Part shown: piece by piece, positions 7,822 through 16,430 of the stretch
Numbering within the stretch: the first letter of the stretch is position 1
Layout: each line of letters begins with the position of its first letter
NCBI RefSeq assembly: GCF_002797735.1
Contig: NZ_PGFG01000001.1
Location: 1,674,001 to 1,738,000, forward strand
From: Thermoflavifilum aggregans
GTDB taxonomy: Bacteria; Bacteroidota; Bacteroidia; Chitinophagales; Chitinophagaceae
DNA: 64,000 bases
Direction: 5' to 3'
Notes under the pieces: generated by a model
Told to the model about the DNA's origin: nothing
The model's input: only the letters and a program-made list of their open reading frames with translations
Database searches by the model: none
Program-made: the position numbers and the translations under genes

Positions 7822-8496
7822 ATGACCTCTGTTGATTTCTCGGCCTATCAGCAGCTGTTGCAGGAATTGCAACCCCGTAACGTGAAGCTGATTGCTGTTT
7901 CCAAGACTTTCCCACCAGAAGCCATTCTGGCATTGTATGAAAAAGGACATCGTGATTTTGGCGAAAACTACGTACAGGAGCTGGTATCCAAACAAAAAGT
8001 ATTGCCTCCGGACATCCGCTGGCATTTCATCGGCCATCTGCAAACCAACAAGGTAAAGCATATAGCTCCTTTTATCCACTGCATTCAATCGGTTGACAGC
8101 ATCAGAGTGCTGCAGGAAATTGACCGCCAGGCCGAAAAATGCCAACGCATCATCCCGGTGATGCTGCAGGTTCATATTGCCAAAGAAACAACCAAATTCG
8201 GGCTGGATGAAGCTTCCCTGCATGAGCTACTAAAACAACACCAGGCCTGGCCACATGCCCGGATCATCGGACTGATGGGCATGGCAACTTTCACCGACAA
8301 CACTCAAGTGATCCAAAGTGAATTCCATTACTTGAAACTATTGTTTGATCAACTCAAACAGACGTATTTTTCCGATAATCCAAACTTCAGCGAGCTATCC
8401 ATGGGCATGAGTCACGATTATCGCATTGCGGTGGAAGAGGGCAGCACCATGGTGCGCATCGGTAGCCTGATATTTGGTGAAAGAAAAAAAGACTAA
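7822..8496 (+). CDS. yggS: YggS-family pyridoxal-phosphate homeostasis protein
   Basis: The 224-residue product is a fold-type III PLP-binding protein of the YggS/PROSC family, a single-domain TIM barrel involved in vitamin B6 and amino-acid homeostasis. The PLP lysine is K28 in LIAVSKTFP; other family motifs are FGENYVQEL, WHFIGHLQTNKVK, and SMGMSHDYRIAVEEGSTMVRIG near the C-terminus. The frame is open further upstream into the dehydrogenase gene, but the ATG at 7822, 16 nt after that stop, matches the family N-terminus. Confidence 0.95.
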   Translation: MTSVDFSAYQQLLQELQPRNVKLIAVSKTFPPEAILALYEKGHRDFGENYVQELVSKQKVLPPDIRWHFIGHLQTNKVKHIAPFIHCIQSVDSIRVLQEIDRQAEKCQRIIPVMLQVHIAKETTKFGLDEASLHELLKQHQAWPHARIIGLMGMATFTDNTQVIQSEFHYLKLLFDQLKQTYFSDNPNFSELSMGMSHDYRIAVEEGSTMVRIGSLIFGERKKD

Positions 8497-8505
8497 TTTT
8501 CGAAT

Positions 8506-8540
8506 TTTGTTGCAACAAATAAATATTTATCTTAACTTTG
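8506..8540 (+). promoter_or_regulatory. marR promoter with overlapping inverted-repeat operator
   Basis: TTTGTTGCAACAAA at 8506-8519 is a perfect 14-bp palindrome. Its inner TTG (8510-8512) is 20 nt upstream of TAACTTTG (8533-8540), giving a good Bacteroidota promoter in which the palindrome covers the -33 element. The marR ATG follows at 8560. The palindrome core recurs upstream of yceI, so autorepression by the MarR protein is likely. Confidence 0.75.
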
Positions 8541-8559
8541 CATCCATATTCAGGTAGAT

Positions 8560-9015
8560 ATGACCCGAATTGAAGAAGCTATCAAACAATCGAAGTTTCA
8601 AGACGTATACCAGAAAGCGCTGGTAAACCTTATCTATACGGCCAATTGCCTGCGCGACGAGCAGGTGAGGAGGCTGAAATCTTTTGATTTATTGCCTCAG
8701 CATTTCAATGTGATGCGCATTCTCAGGGGGCGTCATCCCAACCCTGTCTGTCCCGGCGAAATCAAGGAAGTGATGCTGGACAAAGCCAACGATCTCACAC
8801 GCCTGCTCGACAAGCTCGAGCGGAAAGGTTTAATCCAACGCAATCTTTGTCCAACCAACCGCAGAAAAATGGATGTAACTCTTACCCAAGCAGGCATTGA
8901 ACTCCTGGAAAAATTGAATCACATTATGGAAGAAACTCACAAGACACTAAAAGAACGGCTATCAGAGCGTGAGGCCGCTTCTCTGAGTCATTTGCTGGAT
9001 AAAATGAGGGGATAA
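8560..9015 (+). CDS. MarR-family winged-helix transcriptional regulator
   Basis: The 151-residue product has the MarR layout: N-terminal dimerisation helices, a winged helix in the middle (PGEIKEVMLDKANDLTRLLDKLERKGLIQRNLCPTNRRK region, about residues 68-106) and C-terminal helices. The DxR of the wing is represented by CPTNRRKMDV. Such proteins are dimeric repressors that bind palindromes. A matching palindrome lies in its own promoter and again before yceI. The ligand is unknown; there are few cysteines and no OhrR-like N-terminal redox cysteine is evident. Confidence 0.93.
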   Translation: MTRIEEAIKQSKFQDVYQKALVNLIYTANCLRDEQVRRLKSFDLLPQHFNVMRILRGRHPNPVCPGEIKEVMLDKANDLTRLLDKLERKGLIQRNLCPTNRRKMDVTLTQAGIELLEKLNHIMEETHKTLKERLSEREAASLSHLLDKMRG

Positions 9016-9034
9016 AATTTTTTTATCTATTTAA

Positions 9035-9046
9035 TTGTTGCAACAA
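9035..9046 (+). promoter_or_regulatory. Second copy of the MarR operator, upstream of yceI
   Basis: TTGTTGCAACAA is a perfect 12-bp palindrome identical to the core of the site before marR. It is 27 nt before the yceI ATG. The preceding TTTAATTG sequence overlaps it and could form part of a promoter, so binding would block transcription of yceI. Confidence 0.7.
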
Positions 9047-9073
9047 AACTTGTAATACCAAAACTAAAAATAT

Positions 9074-9637
9074 ATGACTATGGCACAACAGCAAAAATGG
9101 GTAGCAGACCTTGCGCACAGCGAAGTAAGTTTTCGTGTAAAACATCTCATGGTAAGCCATGTAACGGGTTATTTCCGGAAATTCCACGTAGAAGCCCACA
9201 CTTCAGCAGAAGATTTTCAGGATGCCCGTATCGTGTTTACCGCACAGGTTGATTCCATTGAAACGGGAAATGCCGACAGGGATGCACATTTGAAGGGTCC
9301 TGATTTCTTTGATGCAGCCAAGTATCCGGAAATCAGTTTTGTATCTACTGCTTTCCGCAAGCTGAACGATGAGGGCGACTATGAGCTGCACGGAGAGCTC
9401 ACCATGAAGGGCATCACCCATCCGGTCAGTTTCCAGGTACATTATGAAGGTAGCGTTAAAGACCCTTGGGGCAATCAGAAGGCCGGATTCAGCGTACAGG
9501 GCAGGATCAACCGAAAGGAATGGGGATTGAACTGGAACGCAGCCCTCGAAACAGGCGGCGTGGTGGTGAGTGAAGATGTCCGCGTGGCCGCTGAATTGCA
9601 AATGCTGCAGCAGGTCCCGGCAGAAACCCTGGCCTAA
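9074..9637 (+). CDS. yceI: YceI-family lipid-binding-like protein
   Basis: YceI proteins are lipocalin-like barrels that bind polyisoprenoid-type molecules; many are periplasmic. This 187-residue protein shows the family pattern: WVADLAHSEVSFRVKHLMVS, VTGYFRKF, DRDAHLKGPDFFDAAKYPEISF, and GELTMKGITHPVSF. No signal peptide is seen, so it is predicted to be cytoplasmic. It follows marR, with the shared operator between them, and is followed by a terminator, so the two form a small regulated unit. Confidence 0.93.
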   Translation: MTMAQQQKWVADLAHSEVSFRVKHLMVSHVTGYFRKFHVEAHTSAEDFQDARIVFTAQVDSIETGNADRDAHLKGPDFFDAAKYPEISFVSTAFRKLNDEGDYELHGELTMKGITHPVSFQVHYEGSVKDPWGNQKAGFSVQGRINRKEWGLNWNAALETGGVVVSEDVRVAAELQMLQQVPAETLA

Positions 9638-9661
9638 AATGCATGGAGGTTCACGCATACC

Positions 9662-9686
9662 GCCCGCCTGAAATGGCGGGCTTTTT
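9662..9686 (+). terminator. Rho-independent terminator after yceI
   Basis: GCCCGCC (9662-9668), loop TGAAAT, GGCGGGC (9675-9681) and a T-tract (9682-9686) form a 7-bp GC-rich hairpin. It closes the marR-yceI unit. Confidence 0.9.
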
Positions 9687-9821
9687 GTTGCATACATGAT
9701 GTAGGTTCTCTGAAATCATAGTATCTTGCCTGTGTGAAAGCAACAGAAAGCAATAATCTTTTGTTAATTTCCATGGCTTGATCTGCTGCGATGCACATTC
9801 TGTTAATTTTGTTGAAGTCGA

Positions 9822-11984
9822 ATGAGTAAAAAAATGAAAATACGTATTCTGATTGCAGGTGCTATCCTGCTGGGCGGAGCCACCGTTGTGCTGGCATTTA
9901 ATGCTTTTCACAAAAAAACAAATCCACCCGATCGGGAAAAGCTTATTGTAAGCATGGTGGGATTGATTCTGAAAAGAGCTCATTATCATCCCAAACCCAT
10001 TGATGATGCTTTTTCCAAAGAAGTATTTTACAAATACTTGAACCAGCTCGATCCCCAGAAGAATATTTTCCTGCAATCCGATTTAAACGAATTGAAAACA
10101 TTTGAATATCGGATTGATGATGAAATCAATACCAATGAACCGCTGGACTTTTTCAAGTTGGCCAACGCTATTTTTGACAAGCGCATAGCAGAGGTGGCGC
10201 AATATTATCCTGAAATCCTGTCGCATCCGTTTGATTTTCACAAACAGGATTCCATTGTGCTGGACAGTGAGCATCAGAACTATCCAGCCAATGAACAAGA
10301 GAGGAAAGAAGCCTGGTATAAATTTTTGAAATACAAGACTCTCGATCGCCTCGTGGAGTTGCAATCCATTGAAGAAAAAAACAAAAAAGACTCTGCCGGT
10401 TACGTACCTAAGCCTGAAAGCGTGCTGGAGGCACAGGCTAGAGAAGATGTAAAAAAGAACATGGATCTCTTTTTTGAAAGAATCAAGAAAACATATACCG
10501 AAGATGAACGTTTTTCGTGGTTTGTGAATGCTATCACTACGACGATGGATCCGCATACGGAATATATGCCACCGCAGGATCAACGATATTTCAATGAACA
10601 AATGTCTGGCACTTTCTATGGCATTGGTGCCGTGTTGCAACAGGAAGACGGCAAAATAAAAATAGCCAGCATCGTCACTGGAGGCCCTGCTTGGAAACAG
10701 GGTGAACTGAAGGCCGGCGATATTATCCTGAAAGTAGCACAAGGCGACAGCACAGCCGTAGATCTTGCAGGCTATAGCGTGGAAGATGCAGTGAAACTTA
10801 TCCGAGGCGATAAAAACACCATCGTGAAGCTTACCGTCAGGCATCCGGATGGCACCATCAAAACCATTGCCATTCAGCGGGGCGAAGTGCGCATTGATGC
10901 CACTTTTGCAAAATCCTATCTGATTGACTGGGATGGCCATCGCTGGGGCATTATCAATTTACCTGAATTCTATGCACCTTTCAATAATGGCATGGGTGGT
11001 GAAAGCTGGAAGGACATGCAGAAAGAAGTGAATAAACTGAAAGCTGAACATGTGGATGGTATTATCATTGATTTGCGATTCAACGGCGGGGGTTCTCTTT
11101 CCGATGCCATCAATATCGCTGGATTGTTTGTGCCAGCCGGGCCTGTGGTGCAAGTGCGTTCAGGTGATGGCAATATTCAGGTGCTGAAAAGTCATAACAA
11201 CCAGGTGGATTACAGCGGCCCTCTGGCCGTAATGGTAAATGAATACAGTGCCTCTGCATCCGAAATTTTTGCAGCAGCCATGCAAGATTACAAGCGGGCC
11301 GTCATCGTGGGCAGTCCTTCTACCTATGGCAAAGGCACTGTGCAACGCATGATTGACCTGGATGATTTTTATGCCGGCAATGAGTCTGACCTTGGCGGTC
11401 CACTGGGTTCGTTGAAAATTACCATTCAGAAGTTTTACCGGATCAATGGAGGTTCTACCCAATTAAAAGGTGTTAGCTCTGATATCGTGTTGCCCGATAA
11501 CTATTTCAGTGTAGGTGAACGAACGGATTCTGATGCCATGAAATGGGATCAGATTGCTCCTGCCAGCTACACCACATGGTCACAGCCCGTGGATGTACCC
11601 TTCCTGAAAGCTTTGAGTGAAAAACGGCTCGATACCAGTCGTATTTTCCATTTAATCAATGAAAACATTGCCTATCTGAAAAAAATGGATAAAGTAAAAA
11701 CCTATCCGTTGAATATTGATGCCTACAAAGCCTGGCAGCAACAAAATCAACAGGCGATTAAACGAATGGATGAAGTAAATAAAATGGTTCCATCCATTGA
11801 TATTCATTATCTGCCGGTTGATGAATCGTATATCAATGCAGATAGCACAAGAAAAATGATTTATCGTGATCTGATGCGTTCCTACGTACATGATCCCTAT
11901 CTCATGGAAACCCTGCACGTGATGAGCGATATGCTGCATGAACCCACATTGAAACAGGCTCCTAAACTTACCAAAAGCAATTAG
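9822..11984 (+). CDS. prc: Carboxy-terminal processing protease (Prc/Tsp, peptidase S41)
   Basis: The 720-residue protein is an envelope protease of the Tsp type. An N-terminal hydrophobic segment (about residues 5-28) serves as signal or anchor. The order is N-terminal helical domain, PDZ domain (about 240-340, with GTFYGIGAVLQQEDG), and S41 catalytic domain with GIIIDLRFNGGGSL. The catalytic pair is Ser478 in EYSASASEIF and Lys504 in YGKGTVQ, as in E. coli Prc. A C-terminal DUF3340-like helical region follows. A TAATTTTG box (9804-9811) lies 10 nt before the ATG. It probably processes or degrades periplasmic proteins via their C-termini. Confidence 0.95.
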   Translation: MSKKMKIRILIAGAILLGGATVVLAFNAFHKKTNPPDREKLIVSMVGLILKRAHYHPKPIDDAFSKEVFYKYLNQLDPQKNIFLQSDLNELKTFEYRIDDEINTNEPLDFFKLANAIFDKRIAEVAQYYPEILSHPFDFHKQDSIVLDSEHQNYPANEQERKEAWYKFLKYKTLDRLVELQSIEEKNKKDSAGYVPKPESVLEAQAREDVKKNMDLFFERIKKTYTEDERFSWFVNAITTTMDPHTEYMPPQDQRYFNEQMSGTFYGIGAVLQQEDGKIKIASIVTGGPAWKQGELKAGDIILKVAQGDSTAVDLAGYSVEDAVKLIRGDKNTIVKLTVRHPDGTIKTIAIQRGEVRIDATFAKSYLIDWDGHRWGIINLPEFYAPFNNGMGGESWKDMQKEVNKLKAEHVDGIIIDLRFNGGGSLSDAINIAGLFVPAGPVVQVRSGDGNIQVLKSHNNQVDYSGPLAVMVNEYSASASEIFAAAMQDYKRAVIVGSPSTYGKGTVQRMIDLDDFYAGNESDLGGPLGSLKITIQKFYRINGGSTQLKGVSSDIVLPDNYFSVGERTDSDAMKWDQIAPASYTTWSQPVDVPFLKALSEKRLDTSRIFHLINENIAYLKKMDKVKTYPLNIDAYKAWQQQNQQAIKRMDEVNKMVPSIDIHYLPVDESYINADSTRKMIYRDLMRSYVHDPYLMETLHVMSDMLHEPTLKQAPKLTKSN

Positions 11985-12002
11985 CCTCAAACTTGTGTTG
12001 CT

Positions 12003-13070
12003 ATGAATGCTGCAGGTAAAACAAATCTTCATCACACAAATGCTTTGAATAAACCCGTTACCTTGCTGGCCATTGAGTCGTCATGCGATGAAACCAGTGC
12101 GGCTGTGATCCGCGACGGGCAAGTGCTTTCCAACCTCATTGCCAATCAGAAAGTACACGAGCAATATGGCGGCGTAGTGCCAGAACTGGCTTCCCGGGCT
12201 CACATGCAAAACATCATACCGGTTGTAGATCAGGCTTTGCAACAGGCAGGCGTGCAGAAAAATGAGCTGCAGGCGATCGCTTTTACCCAAAGCCCAGGAT
12301 TGATTGGCTCTCTGCTGGTGGGGGCATCCTTTGCCAAGGCGCTGGCCGTGGCGCTGAACATTCCGTTGATTGCTGTGCATCACATGCAAGCCCATGTGCT
12401 GGCCAACTGCATTGATGATCCGCGTCCGTCTTTTCCCTTCCTTTGCCTGACGGTTTCGGGCGGTCACACGCAGATCGTATTGTGTAAAGATTATCTGGAT
12501 ATGGAAATTATTGGCCAGACCATTGATGATGCCGCCGGCGAAGCGTTCGATAAAACAGCCAAATTGCTGGGACTGCCTTATCCGGGAGGCCCGCTTATCG
12601 ACCGCTATGCCCAGCAAGGCAATCCTCATCGTTTTCACTTTCCCCGCCCCCAGGTGGAAGGGTATGATTATAGCTTCAGCGGATTGAAAACGGCTATTCT
12701 GTATTTTTTGAGAGAACAAACCGAAAAGGATCCTTCATTCATTGAAAACAACCTGGCTGATATCTGCGCCTCCGTGCAGCAAACAATTATTGACATTCTG
12801 ATGCAAAAACTCATCAAAGCAGCTGAAGATACGAGCATTCGTGAAGTTTGCATTGCCGGGGGTGTAAGCGCCAACAAAGGCTTGCGCAAGGCTTTGCAGG
12901 ATGAAGCTGACCGCCGAGGCTGGCATGCCTATACACCTGCTTTTCAATACTGCACGGATAATGCGGGCATGATTGGCTACATGGCTTATCATCAGTACCT
13001 GGCTGGGCAGTTTGCCGGGCTGGATATCGTACCCAGTGCAAGAGGAAGCTGGAAAAGAGCCGAAGCCTGA
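12003..13070 (+). CDS. tsaD: tRNA N6-threonylcarbamoyladenosine transferase TsaD
   Basis: TsaD (Kae1/Gcp) transfers the threonylcarbamoyl group to A37 of ANN-decoding tRNAs. Motifs present are LAIESSCDETSAAV (residues about 21-34), the metal-binding HHMQAHVLAN, LTVSGGHTQI, DDAAGEAFDKTAKLLGLPYPGG and GGVSANKGLR. Length 355 is normal with an N-terminal tail of about 15 residues. It starts 18 nt after prc in the same direction, so read-through is likely. Confidence 0.97.
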   Translation: MNAAGKTNLHHTNALNKPVTLLAIESSCDETSAAVIRDGQVLSNLIANQKVHEQYGGVVPELASRAHMQNIIPVVDQALQQAGVQKNELQAIAFTQSPGLIGSLLVGASFAKALAVALNIPLIAVHHMQAHVLANCIDDPRPSFPFLCLTVSGGHTQIVLCKDYLDMEIIGQTIDDAAGEAFDKTAKLLGLPYPGGPLIDRYAQQGNPHRFHFPRPQVEGYDYSFSGLKTAILYFLREQTEKDPSFIENNLADICASVQQTIIDILMQKLIKAAEDTSIREVCIAGGVSANKGLRKALQDEADRRGWHAYTPAFQYCTDNAGMIGYMAYHQYLAGQFAGLDIVPSARGSWKRAEA

Positions 13071-13135
13071 ATTTCATTCAGAGATTTTCCATAGCTTTGC
13101 GCCGGCACAAATCCCAGATAAGTTCTTTACAGGAA

Positions 13136-13219
13136 GCCCTGGTGGCGGAATTGGTAGACGCGCTGGACTCAAAATCCAGTGGTAGCAATACCGTATCGGT
13201 TCGAGTCCGATCCGGGGCA
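13136..13219 (+). tRNA. tRNA-Leu (anticodon CAA)
   Basis: The sequence folds as a long-variable-arm tRNA. Acceptor GCCCTGG pairs with CCGGGGC with one G-U pair, the anticodon stem CTGGA/TCCAG encloses loop CTCAAAA (anticodon CAA), and GGTTCGAGTCC forms the T arm. Discriminator A is at 13219; CCA is not encoded. Its 3' end is repeated about 415 bp downstream. Confidence 0.95.
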
Positions 13220-13618
13220 CAGCTTCCCAGCTTGAACAATTTCCTTGCTGAAACAATCTGCATCCTAATGATGCAAGGTGTCTATGTACACACCAAAATG
13301 GATCCGATGAACCCCTCCACTGCAGCCCTTCGAACAGTTTTTCATACAATTGTTGATTACATTTTTTCCATAGAGCAGAGCTGAATCTGCTGCCGTGGGT
13401 TTGTGGGGTGTGCAATGACTCGGGCAGTTACCTCCATGACAGTTATTGACTTGCTGATATTGAGTTTCCGTACAATGTGGGTTGGACGCAGCCAATGCAA
13501 AAGCAGCAGAAAAACCGCCAATAAAATGCCCTTTTTCATCCGTTTGTAAGGCTTGTATCTTCAATGCCATAGGGTTAAGTTTTATTATGAAAAATACAAT
13601 TTTTTACAAATTCGTACC
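13204..13618. repeat. Unit 1 of a roughly 400-bp tandem duplication (tRNA-Leu tail plus peptide gene)
   Basis: From AGTCCGATC in the tRNA-Leu T arm to TTTACAAATTCGTACC this segment is repeated immediately afterwards. The first 90 nt and the last 160 nt of the two units are nearly identical, while the middle has diverged by substitutions and small indels. It contains one full copy of the cysteine-rich peptide gene on the minus strand. Confidence 0.88.
13265..13570 (-). CDS. Cysteine-rich peptide with GGFS leader, copy 1 (peptide natural-product precursor-like)
   Basis: 101 residues. The first 33 residues (MALKIQALQTDEKGHFIGG then FSAAFALAASNPHC) are shared with copy 2. A double glycine at about 18-19 resembles a leader cleavage site. 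The remainder has seven cysteines in pairs, including GNCPSHCTPH and NCMKNCSKGCSGG, and ends in a histidine-containing tail. No signal peptide or membrane segment is clear. Small size, conserved leader, variable Cys-rich remainder and local paralogues resemble ribosomally made peptide precursors of Bacteroidota, but no modifying enzyme, peptidase or exporter lies nearby. Function unknown. Confidence 0.72.
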   Translation of the reverse strand: MALKIQALQTDEKGHFIGGFSAAFALAASNPHCTETQYQQVNNCHGGNCPSHCTPHKPTAADSALLYGKNVINNCMKNCSKGCSGGVHRIHFGVYIDTLHH

Positions 13619-14014
13619 AGTCCGATCAGGGGCACAGCTTCCCAGCTTGAACAATTTCCTTGCTGAAACAATCTGCATCCTAATGATGCAAGGTGTCTGT
13701 GTGCACACCAAAATGGATCCCTCCACTGCAGCCTTTCGCACAGTTTTTCATGCAGTTTATATTTTTCATTTGCCTGGCTGAATCAACCCAGTTTGTAATA
13801 CGGGGTGTGCAATGACCCGGACAGTTAGCACCGCAGTTAACTTTCAGCTGATGTGGGGTATCCGCACAATGTGGGTTGGACGCAGCCAATGCAAAAGCAG
13901 CAGAAAAACCGCCAATAAAATGCCCCTTTTCATCCGTTTGTAATGCTTGTATCTTCAATGCCATAGGGTTAGGTTTTATTACGAAAAATACAATTTTTTA
14001 CAAATTCGTACCAG
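13619..14014. repeat. Unit 2 of the tandem duplication, with tRNA-Leu 3' fragment
   Basis: The unit begins with AGTCCGATCAGGGGCA, the 3' end of tRNA-Leu with one changed base, and ends TTCGTACCAG just inside the stop region of the barrel gene. The join sits where the unit end (CCAGCCCGA) and the tRNA (CGAGTCCGA) share a short similarity, which suggests the duplication arose at this microhomology. Confidence 0.85.
13680..13964 (-). CDS. Cysteine-rich peptide with GGFS leader, copy 2
   Basis: 94 residues, paralogue of the neighbouring gene. The leader through NPHC is identical; the middle differs (ADTPHQLKVNCGANCPGHCTPR against TETQYQQVNN in copy 1 and shortened by about seven residues), and the end NCMKNCAKGCSGG plus tail is again alike. 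All seven cysteines are kept while the residues between them vary. It starts 33 nt after the stop of the barrel gene on the same strand, so it may be transcribed with it. Confidence 0.74.
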   Translation of the reverse strand: MALKIQALQTDEKGHFIGGFSAAFALAASNPHCADTPHQLKVNCGANCPGHCTPRITNWVDSARQMKNINCMKNCAKGCSGGIHFGVHTDTLHH

Positions 14015-16430
14015 CCCGACGCTTGATTTCTTCTATAGCTCTGGTATTCACGTTTCCGCTTGAAATTTTCTGGTTACCAAAATTCCAGCTGATCCGGATT
14101 TGAAATTGAGGCATTAAAAAATATTGTTGCAAACGGTAATCAATTTGCGGATCCTGAAAAATGTAGCGTCGAGTCTGATAACTGCTGGTATTGGCCAAAT
14201 CATTCGCCTGCAACAGCAAGGTCCAGTTTTTGATTTTTTTAATCAGGCTCACGTTCAGAAGAAATATTGCATGCAAGTCTTTGTAAAAGCTATTATCTCC
14301 TGAGCTGGGAGTTGTAAAATAGGGATATATCTGTGCAAACCACATTTTTTTCCGGGAAAGTGTGAGCTGGCTGTTTAGAATAATACCCATCCACAATAAA
14401 TCATTTTTCAAAAAAGCAGTGCTGTCTTTTCCGCGAATCGTGTGATAGGTAACATACACATACGGACTCAGGTTCCAGATTCCCTTAAAAAATGCAAAGG
14501 AAGAATTGTAACTCACTGAAGCAAGATTATCGTACTTGAGATTGGTGCTGGCTAATAGCAGTTTTCCATCCTGGGTTACATACGGATAACCATTGTTGGA
14601 TATCGGGTGATACATAAAATTATTGTAAAGCATAAATACATGCTTCTGCCGGTAGGTATAGGTGAGAAAATTCTTGAAATAAGTTGTCTTTTGCAGGGAA
14701 GCAGCATTCTGAGTAATCACATTGCTGGAACTATATCTGAAATAGGGTACCAGATCCCAGAAAGAAGGCCGGTAAATACCATCTTCGAGCGAATACGTGA
14801 ATTGGTGGTTTTGTGATGGCTGATAGCTGAACTGAAGAATAGGAATGAAGTTATTGTAATGGCTGTCATATACCGATGCTCCGTTCAGCTTGCCATTGTC
14901 GCGCGTGTGGGAAGCTCGCAGACCTGCATTCAGGCTAAATTTCTGGCTGATGGGGATCTGAAAGTTGAAAAATCCTTCGTACACATCTTCCGGCAAATGA
15001 TACAATAGGTTCAGGCTGTCAATAGGCTGATATTGCCCTGAAACGATCTGTGACCAGTTTACCTGATTATGGGCATAGGAATGATCGTATTCCATCCCGA
15101 TAGAAAAAATCACTTTCTTCCATATGGGTTGGGTATAGCTGATGCGTGCTGAAATATTGTTGTTGAATGAAGGCAGGTATTGATACAGGTTGGAAGAGGA
15201 TTTCAGATTGCCTGATTTCAGGTTTTGAAACAGATAGGTAATGCTTTGATCATAGGAAACATATACATGGCTCAGGATAAATTCAAACTTTTTCTGCTGA
15301 TCGGTATTTGTCCAGTCGTATTGCAACACGCTGTTGGCTTCATAATAATTTATTTTTCGGTTTATCAGGGAACGATCTGTTGAATCCTGGCTGCCATTCA
15401 TGGTTTGCAAATAACTTGTGAAGGCATCTGATGAATAATGATCTGGTTGTGCTGATACATAATTGCTTTCATGGAAGAGGGTGAGTTCAGTGTTTTTACT
15501 GGGCTGATAAGTCAGTTGAATACTTCCATCCAGATTAGGATAGGTGACCTGTGTAGTTTGGGTCGTCGTCCATTGCAATGGCAGCTGAGGATCATACAGG
15601 TTTGATTTTTGGCGTATTTTAAACTGTTTATAATCACCCTCTGCATTGATATCATAACTCCATTTTTCTTTCTGATGGGTGATGCCTGCAGCGAGCATTT
15701 CAGAGAACAAGGAACGATAGGAGGAGGTGCTGTTCACATAACCTTTGGTATAATTGGTACCTTTTTTAAACACAATGTTGATGATGGAAGCTCCTTGTGG
15801 TACATTGTATTGGGCAGTGGGCATGGGAATGATTTCCAGCTGCTGGATATCGTCGGCCGGCCGGGCTTTCAGCATTTCCACCAGCGACTGCATGGATATG
15901 TATTGCCGCTTGCCGTTGATGAAAATTACCACATTGCCATTGTTCAGCACACTCAAGTTTTCATCATTATCCGTAAGAATCAGGGGTGAGCTTTTCAGCA
16001 CATCCCAGATGGATCGGCCTTGAATAAAGTTTGGATTCACATAATGCACAATAAATTTTTCTGCATCCTGGCTAATGGAAATATTGGTGGTACGCACCAC
16101 CACTTCTGACAACTGTCGTGAAGAAGGTTGCAATACAAAATTGAGATCATGCATCTGCTTTTCAACCCGAAGCGTGCTGTCCAGGCTGCGATAGCCCAGC
16201 ATGCTGATATGAGTGGTATACTGCCCCGGTGCAGGCAGGTGCAGCACAACACACCCAAATGAATCAGACATGCCCGAGTACAGATGAACACTGTCCTGAA
16301 GCACAACTGTAGCGGCCTGCAAAGGTTTGTGTGAAGTGTCGCAGATGTAAATCCGTATGTTAACCTGTGAGAAACCGCATTTCAATATCAAAGTAAAAAA
16401 TAAAGTTATAAGAATAAATAACTGTTTCAT
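13998..16430 (-). CDS. Outer-membrane beta-barrel protein with CarboxypepD-regulatory and plug-like domains
   Basis: From MKQLFILITLFF (start 16430) the protein has 810 residues with a signal peptide ending near CGFSQ. A CarboxypepD-regulatory-like domain (about 25-105) is followed by a plug-like segment (VVVRTT, SIWDVLKSSPLI, VFINGKRQYI) and a long beta-barrel region of the OMP_b-brl_3 type with many aromatic, alternating strands. The end is IKRRAGTNL rather than a clear aromatic C-terminal residue. No TonB box is evident. A longer frame to 16505 lacks a signal peptide at its start. It lies between peptide gene 3 and peptide gene 2 on the same strand, suggesting a shared role such as uptake, export or immunity; that is inference. 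Confidence 0.88.
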   Translation of the reverse strand: MKQLFILITLFFTLILKCGFSQVNIRIYICDTSHKPLQAATVVLQDSVHLYSGMSDSFGCVVLHLPAPGQYTTHISMLGYRSLDSTLRVEKQMHDLNFVLQPSSRQLSEVVVRTTNISISQDAEKFIVHYVNPNFIQGRSIWDVLKSSPLILTDNDENLSVLNNGNVVIFINGKRQYISMQSLVEMLKARPADDIQQLEIIPMPTAQYNVPQGASIINIVFKKGTNYTKGYVNSTSSYRSLFSEMLAAGITHQKEKWSYDINAEGDYKQFKIRQKSNLYDPQLPLQWTTTQTTQVTYPNLDGSIQLTYQPSKNTELTLFHESNYVSAQPDHYSSDAFTSYLQTMNGSQDSTDRSLINRKINYYEANSVLQYDWTNTDQQKKFEFILSHVYVSYDQSITYLFQNLKSGNLKSSSNLYQYLPSFNNNISARISYTQPIWKKVIFSIGMEYDHSYAHNQVNWSQIVSGQYQPIDSLNLLYHLPEDVYEGFFNFQIPISQKFSLNAGLRASHTRDNGKLNGASVYDSHYNNFIPILQFSYQPSQNHQFTYSLEDGIYRPSFWDLVPYFRYSSSNVITQNAASLQKTTYFKNFLTYTYRQKHVFMLYNNFMYHPISNNGYPYVTQDGKLLLASTNLKYDNLASVSYNSSFAFFKGIWNLSPYVYVTYHTIRGKDSTAFLKNDLLWMGIILNSQLTLSRKKMWFAQIYPYFTTPSSGDNSFYKDLHAIFLLNVSLIKKIKNWTLLLQANDLANTSSYQTRRYIFQDPQIDYRLQQYFLMPQFQIRISWNFGNQKISSGNVNTRAIEEIKRRAGTNL

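Noticed and set aside
10083-10940. 285-codon frame on the minus strand opposite prc
   Set aside because: It is fully antisense to a well-supported protease with intact motifs and resembles no protein.
12081-12719. 212-codon frame opposite tsaD
   Set aside because: Antisense to conserved TsaD motifs; no recognisable domain.
13097-13384. 95-codon frame across tRNA-Leu
   Set aside because: Runs through a well-folded tRNA and over the end of the peptide gene on the other strand.
13204-13636. tRNA-Leu 3' end and its repeat as attL/attR of an integrated element
   Set aside because: Only about 415 bp lie between the copies, there is no integrase, and the whole interval, not just the tRNA end, is duplicated. 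A local tandem duplication explains it better.
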